Shown: positions 36,904-46,116 of the stretch, piece after piece
Layout: each line of letters starts with the position of its first letter
How positions within the stretch are numbered: the first letter of the stretch is position 1
Assembly (NCBI RefSeq): GCF_019972115.1
Contig: NZ_BPFJ01000001.1
Location: forward strand, 372,001-436,000
DNA from: Sulfurovum sp. TSL6
GTDB lineage: Bacteria > Campylobacterota > Campylobacteria > Campylobacterales > Sulfurovaceae
Direction: 5' to 3'
Length of the DNA stretch: 64,000 nt
Made by a program: the position numbers and the translations under genes
The notes under the pieces: generated by a model
Seen by the model: only the letters and a program-made list of their open reading frames with translations
Database searches by the model: none
Told to the model about the DNA's origin: nothing

Positions 36904-37575
36904 ATGAGTAAAATATTATTACTTGAAGATGATGCCAATCTGAATGAAACGGTTACAGAATTTCTGCAGGAAAAGGGGCATGATGTGGTGAGTGTCTATG
37001 ATGGATATGAGGCACAAGAAAAATTGTATGAGAGTAAGTATGACCTGCTTCTTTTTGATGTCAACACGCCGGGTATGAATGGTTTTGATCTTTTAAAAGA
37101 AGCGAGAGAAGCTGATGTGGTTGCACCGGCTATTTTTATTACTTCTTTAGACTCGGTGGATGACTTGGAAAAAGGCTTTGAGAGTGGATGTGATGACTAC
37201 ATACGTAAACCTTTTGCGCTCAAAGAACTGCAGATACGTGTGGAGACACTCCTTAAACGTGCTTTTTATCATGAATCCAAAGAGTTGATAAAGATTTCAA
37301 AAGATATTGCCTATGACATCAAAAATAATGAATTGATCATCGATGGTAAAACGGTATCCTTGGGACACAAAGAGTCAATGCTGCTTAAACTCTTTATGAA
37401 AAATGAGGATGAGGTCATTGTCCATGAACGTATATATAAACATTTATGGGATTTTGATGAAGAGCCCAGTGATACGGCACTCCGCACTTACATTAAAAAT
37501 CTTCGTAAAATCATAGGTAAGGAAAGAATTGTTAGTATTAAAAAACAAGGCTACAAATTCACTGCTGAGAAGTGA
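36904..37575 (+). CDS. OmpR-family response regulator
   Basis: A 223-residue regulator: receiver domain with acidic pocket E8-D9-D10, phospho-acceptor D52 (LLLFDVNTPGMNG) and KPF, then a winged-helix DNA-binding domain from ~130. OmpR-type proteins bind direct half-sites spaced by one helical turn, exactly the geometry of the operators at 19978, 22800, 31097, 31216 and 46117, so it is a candidate for that role, but no sequence feature proves it. It starts immediately after trxC and overlaps the kinase gene by 47 bases. Confidence 0.93.
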   Translation: MSKILLLEDDANLNETVTEFLQEKGHDVVSVYDGYEAQEKLYESKYDLLLFDVNTPGMNGFDLLKEAREADVVAPAIFITSLDSVDDLEKGFESGCDDYIRKPFALKELQIRVETLLKRAFYHESKELIKISKDIAYDIKNNELIIDGKTVSLGHKESMLLKLFMKNEDEVIVHERIYKHLWDFDEEPSDTALRTYIKNLRKIIGKERIVSIKKQGYKFTAEK

Positions 37576-38719
37576 GAAGAAATCTCTTTTTAGATTTTTA
37601 ACGCTCTATGCAGCTATGGTCATATTTCTGATCACCCTGCTTTCACTGTTTTATTATCAAAGTCAGGAAGAACTGATGCTTTCTGACAAGCGAGCGATGC
37701 TGACCAAATATGCTTATATTCAAACAAAAAGACTTAAAGTACTGCACCATTTTTTTCCTGAAAGAACTGAATACCCTCGTGATCCCCGTTTCAAATCAGC
37801 TATTTATGATTTAGAACATATGAAAATATTTTCATTACTGGAAGATGAAAATGTACGTTTTGATGCGGAAGAGATATATATTACGCATGACCATATACAT
37901 TTAGTGAAGATGCTGGATGAATTTTATCTGGGGACGAAGTATCTTGTCATAGAAGTAAAAGACAGTGGTGCATGGAGAGGGGAGATATGGAAAAATATCA
38001 TAGGCTATGGTATTGTTATCTTTATCTTTTTTATACTGTTCGGACTCTATCTTGCTAAATTGTTTTTAAAGCCGATGCGGGATTCCATTGTACTGTTGGA
38101 CAGGTTTATTAAAGATACTACGCATGAGCTTAATACACCGCTCTCTGCTATACTGGCAAATATAGAGATGATGGATACCGATGTCATGGTAGAGAAAAAT
38201 AAGACCAAACTGGCACGAATCAACATTGCAGCTAAAACAGTTTCTGTACTTTACAAAGATTTAACGTATCTTATGCTGGAAGAAGAGAAAGAGAACCATA
38301 ATGAAGAGATAGATATCAAAGAGCTCATATATAACAGGTTAGAGTATTTTTCTGTTCTGGCACAGTCAAAACATATAGAATATGATCTAGACTTGGAAGA
38401 GGCAAGTATTACTATGGATAGACGTAAATTTACAAGGGTGATAGATAACCTCATATCAAATGCGATTAAATATAATAAACGTAAAGGTACAATAGGAATA
38501 CGATCAAGAGAAGGCATGTTGGTTATCTGGGATACAGGTATAGGTATAAATGAAGAAAAAATACCTTTTATTTTTGATCGCTATATGAGATTCAATAAGA
38601 GTGAAGGTGGTTTTGGTGTCGGTTTGAGCATCGTTAAAAAAATACTGGATGAATATAATATCTCTATAGTGGTAGATTCAAAAGAAGGAGAGGGTACAGA
38701 AATGGTGTTGAGATGGTAA
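37529..38719 (+). CDS. Sensor histidine kinase
   Basis: A 396-residue kinase. Two membrane helices (~26-43 and ~158-176) enclose a ~110-residue periplasmic sensor with HHFF and THDHIHLVKM, His/Met-containing segments that could bind metal. Then come the H box (DTTHELNTP, H199), N box (NLISNAIKYN), G1 (WDTGIGI) and G2 (GGFGVGLS). A HAMP domain is short or absent. The TTG at 37529 is inside the response regulator gene and has AAGGA five bases before it, so translation is coupled; a true start further in cannot be excluded. Signal unknown, metal plausible. Confidence 0.9.
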   Translation: MLVLKNKATNSLLRSEKKSLFRFLTLYAAMVIFLITLLSLFYYQSQEELMLSDKRAMLTKYAYIQTKRLKVLHHFFPERTEYPRDPRFKSAIYDLEHMKIFSLLEDENVRFDAEEIYITHDHIHLVKMLDEFYLGTKYLVIEVKDSGAWRGEIWKNIIGYGIVIFIFFILFGLYLAKLFLKPMRDSIVLLDRFIKDTTHELNTPLSAILANIEMMDTDVMVEKNKTKLARINIAAKTVSVLYKDLTYLMLEEEKENHNEEIDIKELIYNRLEYFSVLAQSKHIEYDLDLEEASITMDRRKFTRVIDNLISNAIKYNKRKGTIGIRSREGMLVIWDTGIGINEEKIPFIFDRYMRFNKSEGGFGVGLSIVKKILDEYNISIVVDSKEGEGTEMVLRW

Positions 38720-39045
38720 AGCCTATCATGCTATGTTTAGCCTTGGTATCAGGTGTGTTCGCACAGGATGCGTATGAACGTCATTGTGTGGAGTGTCATA
38801 AAGAGTTACCCACATCATTACAGCGTATGTTTATGCGTTACCTGCTTGTCTATAGTGGTGAAGAAAATGTGAAAGCAGGGCTGAAACATTATTTGAAATA
38901 TCCCTTAAAAGAGATCTCTGTTATGTCTGATCTATTTATAGACACTTATGGTATTAAAGAAAAAACGAAGTTGTCTGATAGTGACATTGATGAAGCTTTG
39001 GATATATATTGGAATAAGTTTAAGGTTTTTAATAAGTTGAAGTAG
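38713..39045 (+). CDS. Small periplasmic cytochrome-like protein with CxxCH
   Basis: A 110-residue protein with a short signal peptide (GVFA-QDAY) and a haem c motif CVECH at about residues 25-29. The rest is helical with no clear methionine ligand next to a conserved pocket. It overlaps the kinase gene by seven bases, which places a haem protein in a signalling operon; it might be part of redox sensing or be the target of the system. Confidence 0.78.
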   Translation: MVKPIMLCLALVSGVFAQDAYERHCVECHKELPTSLQRMFMRYLLVYSGEENVKAGLKHYLKYPLKEISVMSDLFIDTYGIKEKTKLSDSDIDEALDIYWNKFKVFNKLK

Positions 39046-39089
39046 TTACAATAACTTTGGATAAGGTTATATTATAAAATAAAGGAAGA

Positions 39090-39419
39090 ATGAACATGAA
39101 AAGAATAGTCACTGTACTTAGTCTTGTTGCATTTGCAATGGTCAGTACACCAACAGTCGCATCTGCGAGTGTAAAAAAAGGTCAAAAAGTATATAAAAAG
39201 AAGATTAGAAAATATTGTGGATTCTCAGGCGTGAGATTTGCAAGACATCATACCCAGGATGAGTGGGAAGAATTATATGATGATGGCGAATTTGAAGCAG
39301 AAACAAAGAGACTTTGCCCGAAATTACCTCTAAAGAAAATTAAAAAATCATGGTGGAAACACTTGTATGAATTCACTTATGAATATGGTGAAGGTGGATC
39401 ACACGTTCCAAAGTGTTAA
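39090..39419 (+). CDS. Secreted cytochrome-like protein lacking a haem motif (copy 1)
   Basis: A 109-residue protein with a signal peptide (ASA cleavage). The mature part starts VKKGQKVYKKKIRKYCGF, much like the beginning of a small cytochrome c, but there is no CxxCH; three cysteines remain (YCGF, LCPK and the C-terminal PKC). HHTQDEWEELY resembles the helix after the haem site. The gene at 39537 is a paralogue with the same three cysteines. Function unknown; it may bind metal or form a disulfide. AAAGGAAGAATGAAC precedes the ATG. Confidence 0.78.
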   Translation: MNMKRIVTVLSLVAFAMVSTPTVASASVKKGQKVYKKKIRKYCGFSGVRFARHHTQDEWEELYDDGEFEAETKRLCPKLPLKKIKKSWWKHLYEFTYEYGEGGSHVPKC

Positions 39420-39472
39420 ACTAAATGTAACTTCTCGAAGCAGTTGTCAACCTTCTGCTTCTTCTTTCAAAT

Positions 39473-39506
39473 ACTTCACAATATTTTCACAATTCCATGC
39501 TATTAT
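39473..39506 (+). promoter_or_regulatory. Sister tandem operator (TTCACA type) and -10, site F
   Basis: Half-sites ACTTCACAA (39473-39481) and TTTTCACAA (39484-39492) with an 11-bp period, eight bases, then TATTAT (39501-39506). Geometry as in the copper sites, but the half-site has T where those have G or A. Confidence 0.6.
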
Positions 39507-39536
39507 GCTTTTACCTAAAAATTAAAAGGATTATAT

Positions 39537-39854
39537 ATGAAGACTATGACAAAATTGGCAGTTGCTGCTTTACTTGGTATGACATTACTCTCATCAACTG
39601 CATCTGCAGATGTGAAAAAAGGTCAAAAGATTTATCTTAAAAAGATGAAAGCGCCTTGTGGATTTAATGGTGTTAAGTTTGCACAAAAACATACGCAAGA
39701 TGAGTGGGAAATGATCCATGAAGCTGGTAAGTTTGAAAATGAAGTAAAGAAAATATGTCCAAAGTTAAAAAAATTCAAAGCAAAATATGTTGATGATGTA
39801 TATGACTTTGCTTATGAATATGCAAGCGATTCTGGTAACGTACCTGCGTGTTAA
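39537..39854 (+). CDS. Secreted cytochrome-like protein lacking a haem motif (copy 2)
   Basis: A 105-residue paralogue of the previous gene: signal peptide (SASA-D), then VKKGQKIYLKKMKAPCGFNGVKFAQKHTQDEW, ICPK and a C-terminal PAC. It shares the three cysteines and the H and W positions but no CxxCH. It has its own promoter with a TTCACA tandem repeat. A genuine cytochrome c gene follows, suggesting that these proteins work beside periplasmic electron carriers. Confidence 0.8.
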   Translation: MKTMTKLAVAALLGMTLLSSTASADVKKGQKIYLKKMKAPCGFNGVKFAQKHTQDEWEMIHEAGKFENEVKKICPKLKKFKAKYVDDVYDFAYEYASDSGNVPAC

Positions 39855-39939
39855 GGAATTGTAAACTATAATTTCGAGGTGAAAGGCCTACTTACCGTAG
39901 ACCTTTTTAATGTTAATCAATAAAATAAAAGGAATTAAA

Positions 39940-40236
39940 ATGAAAAAAATTGCAATCGCAATGTTACTCGCTGGATCTACACTACTTATGGCTGATGGTG
40001 CTGCTGCTTACGCTAAATGTGTTGGTTGTCACGGTGCAAACGGTGAAAAAAAAGCTCTAGGTAAATCTGCTGTGATCACAGGTCAAGATGCTGCTAAAAC
40101 AATTGAGCAACTTAACGGTTATAAAGCTGGTACACTTAACCAACACGGTATGGGTGGTCTTATGAAAGGTCAAGTAGCTTCTATGGATGATGCTACTATC
40201 AAAGCTGTTGCAGAGCACATTGCAGCAATGAAATAA
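39940..40236 (+). CDS. Class I cytochrome c, c-553-like
   Basis: A 98-residue protein. ATG 39940 follows AAAAGGAATTAAA; the longer frame from 39910 is not needed. The signal peptide ends near LMADGA. The haem motif CVGCH is at ~26-30 of the precursor, and GMGGLMKGQVASM with its methionine supplies the sixth ligand, as in small soluble cytochromes that carry electrons to cytochrome oxidase in Campylobacterota. A terminator follows. Confidence 0.93.
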   Translation: MKKIAIAMLLAGSTLLMADGAAAYAKCVGCHGANGEKKALGKSAVITGQDAAKTIEQLNGYKAGTLNQHGMGGLMKGQVASMDDATIKAVAEHIAAMK

Positions 40237-40254
40237 GTTTTTTTAAACTTTTAC

Positions 40255-40280
40255 ATTCAAAAGCCTTTTGGCTTTTGAAT
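40255..40280. terminator. Terminator after the cytochrome c gene
   Basis: A perfect 11-bp stem ATTCAAAAGCC / GGCTTTTGAAT with a TTTT loop, 18 bases after the stop. The A/T-rich flanks allow function in both directions. Confidence 0.75.
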
Positions 40281-40361
40281 AGATCTCCTCTTTTCTCCTC
40301 TTAAAATCTATTTTATTTTCTTACTTTAATAGCGATCAAATAAGCATTTGAGTATATACTA

Positions 40362-40733
40362 CTAACTGCCAGTACATTTTCCTGTTTCACATTTCATCGG
40401 AAGTAACTCTTTTTTTGGTACCTTTACGGTATTGTCTGATGAACATTTTGTACTTAACCTACCGGTCTCTTTGACACGTACACAATCGTATATCTCTTTT
40501 GTTGTTAACGCTTTCAGTACACAGTTCCGCCTATTGTCTTCTTTTTCAAGCTGGTTTAAAATGTTCATCTTCTTTTTTACCAGTAATGCGGAACCATCAA
40601 CCATACTTGCACCACATTTTCCTGGACCACATTTCATACCATCTTCAGTGATGGATCCTTTTTGCTCTTTATCTGTACATCCTGCTAGAAGAGATAGAGT
40701 GAAAAGCAGTGTGATCGTTAGCCTTGATTTCAT
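40362..40733 (-). CDS. Lipoprotein with two MKCxxGKC motifs, last gene of the cus operon
   Basis: A 123-residue lipoprotein: signal peptide ending in the lipobox LLAGC. The mature part contains GMKCGPGKCGASM shortly after the lipid anchor and MKCETGKCTGS at its C-terminus, with four further cysteines (NCVLKAL, DCVRV, STKC) between. The MKCxxGKC motif also ends the TauE/SafE-like protein at 34044. The start overlaps the cusA stop (ATGA), so it is translated with cusA. A metal-binding role at the outer face of the periplasm is likely but inferred. Confidence 0.8.
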   Translation of the reverse strand: MKSRLTITLLFTLSLLAGCTDKEQKGSITEDGMKCGPGKCGASMVDGSALLVKKKMNILNQLEKEDNRRNCVLKALTTKEIYDCVRVKETGRLSTKCSSDNTVKVPKKELLPMKCETGKCTGS

Positions 40734-43700
40734 TTGGAACCTTTAGTTTGTTTTAATTGATATTTCTCATACATTTCGTAAAAAATAGGGATGAGAAACA
40801 GGCTTAATATAGCGGAACTTACAAGCCCACCTATCATAGGTGCTGCAATACGTTGCATAACTTCACTTCCTATACCAGAAGTGTACATGATAGGTAGAAG
40901 TCCTGCCAATATGGCAAATACAGTCATGAGTTTTGGTCTCACTCTTTGCACAGCACCTTCATAAATGGCATCGGAGAGGTGTTGCCTGTTAAATTTTCCA
41001 CCCATTTTTTTATGCATCTCTTCAACACTTTCTTGTAGATAGACAATCATGACTATAGCTGTCTCTGCAGCAATTCCTAGAAGGGCTAAAAAACCGACTA
41101 TCACTGCAATACTCATATTAAACTGCAACATATATAAATAAATTATACCGCCTAGTAGGGCAAAAGGAAGTGTGAAAAATACAATAAGTGTAGGTACCAT
41201 TTTCCCCAGTGCAAAATAAATAAGGATCAATATCACTAAGAGCACAACAGGAACTATCCATTTTATTTTTTTCATTGCTGAGGTAAGGTATTCTGACTGT
41301 CCTTCCCATTCTAGGTAATATCCCGGAGGGAGTTTTATATTTTTTAAACTCTTAACGGCCTCTTCTTTGTATTTAACTGCACTCACTCCTTGTTGTGGCG
41401 TAATATATATGAATGTTACCGGTGTTGCCATTTCACTTTTTATTACAGAAGCACTCTCTTTGTATTCCACTTTTGCAAAGGTGGAAAGTGGTACAAATCC
41501 AAGCGGTGTTTTGACTTGTATATTACGTATATCATCAAGGTTACGACGCTCTTCTTCTTCAAAGCGCAGTGCGATAGGGTAACGTTCCAAACCTTTATAC
41601 ATTGTGGTGATCTTTTTACCACCGATCGCAGCTGAAGTATATTCATGGATCAACGATTTAGAAATGTTATAACGCTGTAATGCCTCGGTGTCTATGTTAA
41701 TATCTATGAAAAATCCCGCACTAGCCTGATCAGAAAAAACAGATTGTGTACCTTTAAGTTCACGTAGTTTTGATTCTATTTGCATTGCTGTAGATTGTAG
41801 TACTTTTGCATCTTTTCCATAAAGTTTGATGCCCAAAGGTGTTCTTATACCTGAAAGTAACATATCGATTCGACCACGTATAGGATAGGTCCAAGAGTTA
41901 ACAAGACCCGGTATCTGGAGTGCATCTTCCATTTCGGCCATAAGTTTTTCATGTGTCATACCTGTACGCCATTGTGATTTTGGTTTAAAGGTAATGATGG
42001 TTTCGATCATACCAAGAGGTGCGGGATCAGTAGCTGAACTGGCACGTCCTCCTTTACCAAATACCGTCGCCACTTCAGGAAAACTTTTGATGATCTGATC
42101 AGTTTTCTGTGTCAGTGCTTTACTTTGATCCACAGAGATGCCATACGGTGTAACAGGCATATACATGACAGTTTGCTCATTGAGCATAGGCATAAATTCC
42201 CAGTTTAACTTTTGGTAAAGAGGTATAGCAAATGCAAGTCCGCCAATGGCTAGTGGTATAACGAGGTATTTGAGTTTTAAACTATAGAGCAGGAGCGGGT
42301 GATAAAGCCAAATAAAAAAACGATTCAGTGGATTTTTTGATTCGGGGATGATCTTTCCTTTTATGAAGTATATCATTAAGACAGGTACTAGTGTAACGGA
42401 GAGTATCGCTCCTGCAGTCATCGCAAATGTTTTAGTAAAAGCAAGAGGATTAAACAGTAATCCCTCTTGACCCGAAAGTGCAAAGATAGGTAAAAAGGAG
42501 ACGACAACAAGTGCCAGAGCAAAAAAGATAGGACGTCCAACAAGTTGAGAAGATTGAATAATGGTTTTGATACGTTCATCATTCTCCAGAGGCTCACCAT
42601 GCGCTTCAGTTTTTTTATGTATAGCTTTATGCGCATTTTCTATCATAACGATAGATGCATCTACCATGGCACCGATAGCTATGGCGATACCTCCTAGACT
42701 CATAATATTAGATGGTATAGCAAAAACTTTCATAAGTAAAAAAGGTAAGGCTATGGTTAATGGAAGTACGATAAGCATGATAAGTATAGAACGAAAGTGT
42801 ATTAAAAACAAACTAATGACTATGATGACGATGATACTTTCTTCAAATAGAGTCGTTTGAAGCGTTTTAATCGCTGATTCTATTAGCCCCGAACGGTCAT
42901 AGGTAGTAACAATGTCCACACCTTCTATTTTAAGTTCTTGTATTTTAGACTTGATACGTTTTATGACAGTGTATACATCTTCTCCATAACGTACCATGAC
43001 AATACCTCCTACCACTTCTCCCTCTCCATTGAGGTCAGCCAGTCCACGTCTTGCACTTGGCACCATCTCTACACGTCCTAATTGAGAGAGTGTCAGAGGT
43101 ATACCATTTTTGGTAGTGACGACAAGTTGTCGTATTTCATCTAAATCTTTGATATACCCTTTGGCCTGTACCATCCATTCATAGCCGTTTTGAATGACGA
43201 TGCGTCCACCAGTGTCATTATTGTTCTGTTTCAGTGTTTTAGAAATATCTTTGATCGAAAGATCATACTGCACCAGTGCATCATTGTTCACAGTAATTTG
43301 ATAGGTTGGTACAAATCCACCTATACTGGCTACTTCACTCACCCCATCTACACCCATAAGTGCGTATTTGTAATAGTAGTCTTGAAGTGTTCTCAGTTCA
43401 TCAAGGGTTTTGGTTTGAGAGGTCAGTGCATATTCATACACCCATCCTACACCAGAAGCATCGGGTCCGAGTGTGACTTCCATCGTATCTGGAAGCTGAC
43501 TTTGTATGGATGCCAGTTGTTCAAGTACACGGCTTCTGGCCGAATAGAGGTCTGTACCTTCTTTAAAAATGATGTAGATCAGAGCATTTTCGTAGGTTGA
43601 AAATCCACGTACGGTTTCAATGTTTGATATTGCCAGAAATTGTGAAACCAGCGGATAGGTTCCTTGATCTTCTATGATTTCGGGGCTTTGCCCTTTCCAA

Positions 43701-43855
43701 GTGACTTGTACGATGACCTGTGGAGGTGAAAGATCCGGCAGGGCATCTAACGGTGTATTCCTCATTGCCCAAATGGAACCTATGATGAGGAATAGGGTGG
43801 TCATAAGGACAAGAAAACGATTTTTAGCCGAAAATACTATGAGTCGTTCTATCAT
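40730..43855 (-). CDS. cusA: Heavy-metal RND efflux pump, CusA-like
   Basis: A 1041-residue inner-membrane proton antiporter of the HME-RND family, twelve helices with two large periplasmic loops. IAIAIGAMVDASIVMIENAHK is the CusA/CzcA proton-relay helix, and GRIDMLLSGIRTPLGIKLYG carries one of the methionines of the copper/silver site, which favours Cu/Ag over Zn/Co. It takes Cu(I) from the periplasm to the CusC channel. Its ATG overlaps the cusB stop (TAATG) and its stop overlaps the lipoprotein ATG. Confidence 0.95.
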   Translation of the reverse strand: MIERLIVFSAKNRFLVLMTTLFLIIGSIWAMRNTPLDALPDLSPPQVIVQVTWKGQSPEIIEDQGTYPLVSQFLAISNIETVRGFSTYENALIYIIFKEGTDLYSARSRVLEQLASIQSQLPDTMEVTLGPDASGVGWVYEYALTSQTKTLDELRTLQDYYYKYALMGVDGVSEVASIGGFVPTYQITVNNDALVQYDLSIKDISKTLKQNNNDTGGRIVIQNGYEWMVQAKGYIKDLDEIRQLVVTTKNGIPLTLSQLGRVEMVPSARRGLADLNGEGEVVGGIVMVRYGEDVYTVIKRIKSKIQELKIEGVDIVTTYDRSGLIESAIKTLQTTLFEESIIVIIVISLFLIHFRSILIMLIVLPLTIALPFLLMKVFAIPSNIMSLGGIAIAIGAMVDASIVMIENAHKAIHKKTEAHGEPLENDERIKTIIQSSQLVGRPIFFALALVVVSFLPIFALSGQEGLLFNPLAFTKTFAMTAGAILSVTLVPVLMIYFIKGKIIPESKNPLNRFFIWLYHPLLLYSLKLKYLVIPLAIGGLAFAIPLYQKLNWEFMPMLNEQTVMYMPVTPYGISVDQSKALTQKTDQIIKSFPEVATVFGKGGRASSATDPAPLGMIETIITFKPKSQWRTGMTHEKLMAEMEDALQIPGLVNSWTYPIRGRIDMLLSGIRTPLGIKLYGKDAKVLQSTAMQIESKLRELKGTQSVFSDQASAGFFIDINIDTEALQRYNISKSLIHEYTSAAIGGKKITTMYKGLERYPIALRFEEEERRNLDDIRNIQVKTPLGFVPLSTFAKVEYKESASVIKSEMATPVTFIYITPQQGVSAVKYKEEAVKSLKNIKLPPGYYLEWEGQSEYLTSAMKKIKWIVPVVLLVILILIYFALGKMVPTLIVFFTLPFALLGGIIYLYMLQFNMSIAVIVGFLALLGIAAETAIVMIVYLQESVEEMHKKMGGKFNRQHLSDAIYEGAVQRVRPKLMTVFAILAGLLPIMYTSGIGSEVMQRIAAPMIGGLVSSAILSLFLIPIFYEMYEKYQLKQTKGSK

Positions 43856-44880
43856 TAATAAATCCCGTTGATTTGGGCATCAGAATCCATCATGAACAGC
43901 GCATTATTTACCACCGTATCTCCCTCTTTAAGACCTTTGATGATTTCATAATGTTTCGAGTCTATGGGTTTGATCTGAATGACCATAGGTTCATACTCAC
44001 CTTCAAATTCCGTAGCAAGAAAAGCATACCACATGCCATTTTTACGTATAGCTGCGGTACGAGGTATAATAAGACGACTTTTCGCATCGGCTGATGCATA
44101 GACTTTTGCATACATGCCTGGTTTTAATAAAGTTTCCTCATTATCAAGTTGAAGTCTTAATGTAGCCGTTGCCTCTTTAGGATCCAGTTTTGGGTAAAGA
44201 AGTTTTTTTTGGGCTGTATAGGTTTTGGAAATACCTTTGGATTTTACACTAAAATGAGTTAGGAGAGGCAGTTTTTCAATTTCATCCTGATAGAGTTTGA
44301 CTTCTATCCATACTTTTTCCAGGTTTACAATTTGAAAGAGTTTTTTTTGTGAATTGAAAGAGGCACCTTCGTTAATATTTTTTTCAAATATCCATCCTGA
44401 TTGTGGTGCATAGATAGTGGTAAATTCATCGACCTTACGTTCATTGTCAATCCGTTTTATCTCTTCATTACTGACACCCAAAAGACGTAGTTTGGTTTTT
44501 GCACTCTGAAGCATTTGAGGTGAAGGGTGCTTTTTATTGAATTCCAATGAGTGTAAGTAGTCCTGTTTGGATTTGTATACTTCTGGAGAATAGACATAGG
44601 CTAAGGCATCACCTTTTTCTACTTTTTTATAGAGTGTGTCGGCAAAAAGTTTTGTGACATACCCTGAAAACCATGCATGTATATCAACTTTGCGTGAATC
44701 TTCCGCAACGATATATCCGTAGCTGATTTGCTCCTTGGCCATGGTCATTCTTTTTACTTTGATGGTCTTGACATTAAAAAGCTGTTCTATGGTAGGAATG
44801 GATTTTTTTTGATCCTGAGAGAATAAAAAAATTGGAATCAGTAAAAGTGTGAGCGTTGTTTTTATATGTATGGATACCAT
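43855..44880 (-). CDS. cusB: CusB-like membrane fusion protein
   Basis: A 341-residue periplasmic adaptor: signal sequence, a beta-barrel and lipoyl region (DIHAWFSGYVTKLFADTLYKKVEKG, then TIYAPQSGWIFEKNINEGASFN), a short helical hairpin between, and the C-terminal membrane-proximal domain. It links CusA to the outer-membrane channel and passes metal to it. Its ATG overlaps the stop of the cusC-like gene. The N-terminal methionines used by E. coli CusB are not clearly recognisable, apart from KRMTMAKEQ. Confidence 0.9.
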   Translation of the reverse strand: MVSIHIKTTLTLLLIPIFLFSQDQKKSIPTIEQLFNVKTIKVKRMTMAKEQISYGYIVAEDSRKVDIHAWFSGYVTKLFADTLYKKVEKGDALAYVYSPEVYKSKQDYLHSLEFNKKHPSPQMLQSAKTKLRLLGVSNEEIKRIDNERKVDEFTTIYAPQSGWIFEKNINEGASFNSQKKLFQIVNLEKVWIEVKLYQDEIEKLPLLTHFSVKSKGISKTYTAQKKLLYPKLDPKEATATLRLQLDNEETLLKPGMYAKVYASADAKSRLIIPRTAAIRKNGMWYAFLATEFEGEYEPMVIQIKPIDSKHYEIIKGLKEGDTVVNNALFMMDSDAQINGIY

Positions 44881-46073
44881 TATATTTCACCTATAAGAGA
44901 TTTGAGTTGTGCCTGTGTTCGAAGGTATTCGGCTTTGATGGAAATACGCTGTTCTTCCAGGTCTAGTTTTTGTTCCAGGAGATTGGTGTAAGCAAAAAGG
45001 TCACCTCCGCTTTGAATACCGGATTGACTCAGTTCGATCATATGATCAAGCTGGGGTAGGCTTTCATTTTGGATAATGTCATAGATGTGGTAGGCTTCAG
45101 TGAGTTTAGCATACATAACAGTAATTTCGCTCTCCAAGGAAGATCTGTAATCTAAAGAAGCACTTGCTGCAGCAAGTGCTTCCATGCGTGCGGCTTCTGC
45201 ATTATGTTTTTCTGAACCATATAAGGGCAGAGATACTCCCACTGTCACAGAGGCATAGTCAGGATATTCTCTACGGTTGAAATAACCTACATTCAGATAA
45301 GGGTCCGGGGTAACACTTAGTTCCTGTATGACCTTGTTTGCATCAGCGATATTTTGCTCGGAGAGTTTCATGTGGTAGTTTAGATTGTTTTGTGATTTAG
45401 AAAGATAACTTTCTAATGATTTAGGACGTTTGATCATTAATGGATCAGAAATTGTAGATACATCTCTTTGTACAAGGTATTTGAGTTTAGCTTGTTGGTT
45501 TTTCAAGATCATTGTATAACGTTCATATTTTATTTTTATTTTAGCAAGCATCAAACTCGCAGCCATCATGCTGGTGTGACTTTTGTTCTCTGTAGATGCG
45601 TAGGAGGTATAGAGTTCTATATTCTGTTTTGCTACAACTTTATATCGGTTGACTATACGGATGCGTTCTTCAAGTTCTTTCATTGTATAGGATGTCATCC
45701 GTATCTCTTTAGCCAGTGTGATCTTGGCTACTTCATAGGAGTCAACTATAAGACTTTTTTGGGCTTTCGTAAAGGTTTTTCGGGCATCGAGTTTACCGAA
45801 CCATGGAAACTTTTGTTTAAAATTAACAGCATTGAACTGCATAGGTTCAAGGCCGCGGTCAGAAGGATTATCAAACTGTATATCATTGATAGTAAAAGAG
45901 AGGTCTGGATTAGAGAAATTTTGACTCTCTTCTATACGTTCATCCATTGCCAAAAGACGGTGCTGGATAGTTTGGAGTGAAGGGTGCTTTTTGATTGATT
46001 GATCGATAAGTTGTTGAATACTTTGTGCCTGCAGCAATCCTACAGTCCATAAAGTAAAAAGTATAATACGCAT
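44880..46073 (-). CDS. cusC: CusC/TolC-like outer membrane channel protein
   Basis: A 397-residue OEP-family protein with a signal peptide (LLQA-QS) and two repeats of long helices, ending with LKSLIGEI. It is the first gene of the metal export operon, order channel, adaptor, pump, lipoprotein. A copper-type tandem operator lies 44-77 nt upstream. The gene is rather short for the family and the symbol is assigned from context. Confidence 0.86.
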   Translation of the reverse strand: MRIILFTLWTVGLLQAQSIQQLIDQSIKKHPSLQTIQHRLLAMDERIEESQNFSNPDLSFTINDIQFDNPSDRGLEPMQFNAVNFKQKFPWFGKLDARKTFTKAQKSLIVDSYEVAKITLAKEIRMTSYTMKELEERIRIVNRYKVVAKQNIELYTSYASTENKSHTSMMAASLMLAKIKIKYERYTMILKNQQAKLKYLVQRDVSTISDPLMIKRPKSLESYLSKSQNNLNYHMKLSEQNIADANKVIQELSVTPDPYLNVGYFNRREYPDYASVTVGVSLPLYGSEKHNAEAARMEALAAASASLDYRSSLESEITVMYAKLTEAYHIYDIIQNESLPQLDHMIELSQSGIQSGGDLFAYTNLLEQKLDLEEQRISIKAEYLRTQAQLKSLIGEI

Positions 46074-46116
46074 TAGTTCTCCCGGAGTTTGTTTAGTGTG
46101 TTTATAAAGTTATGAT

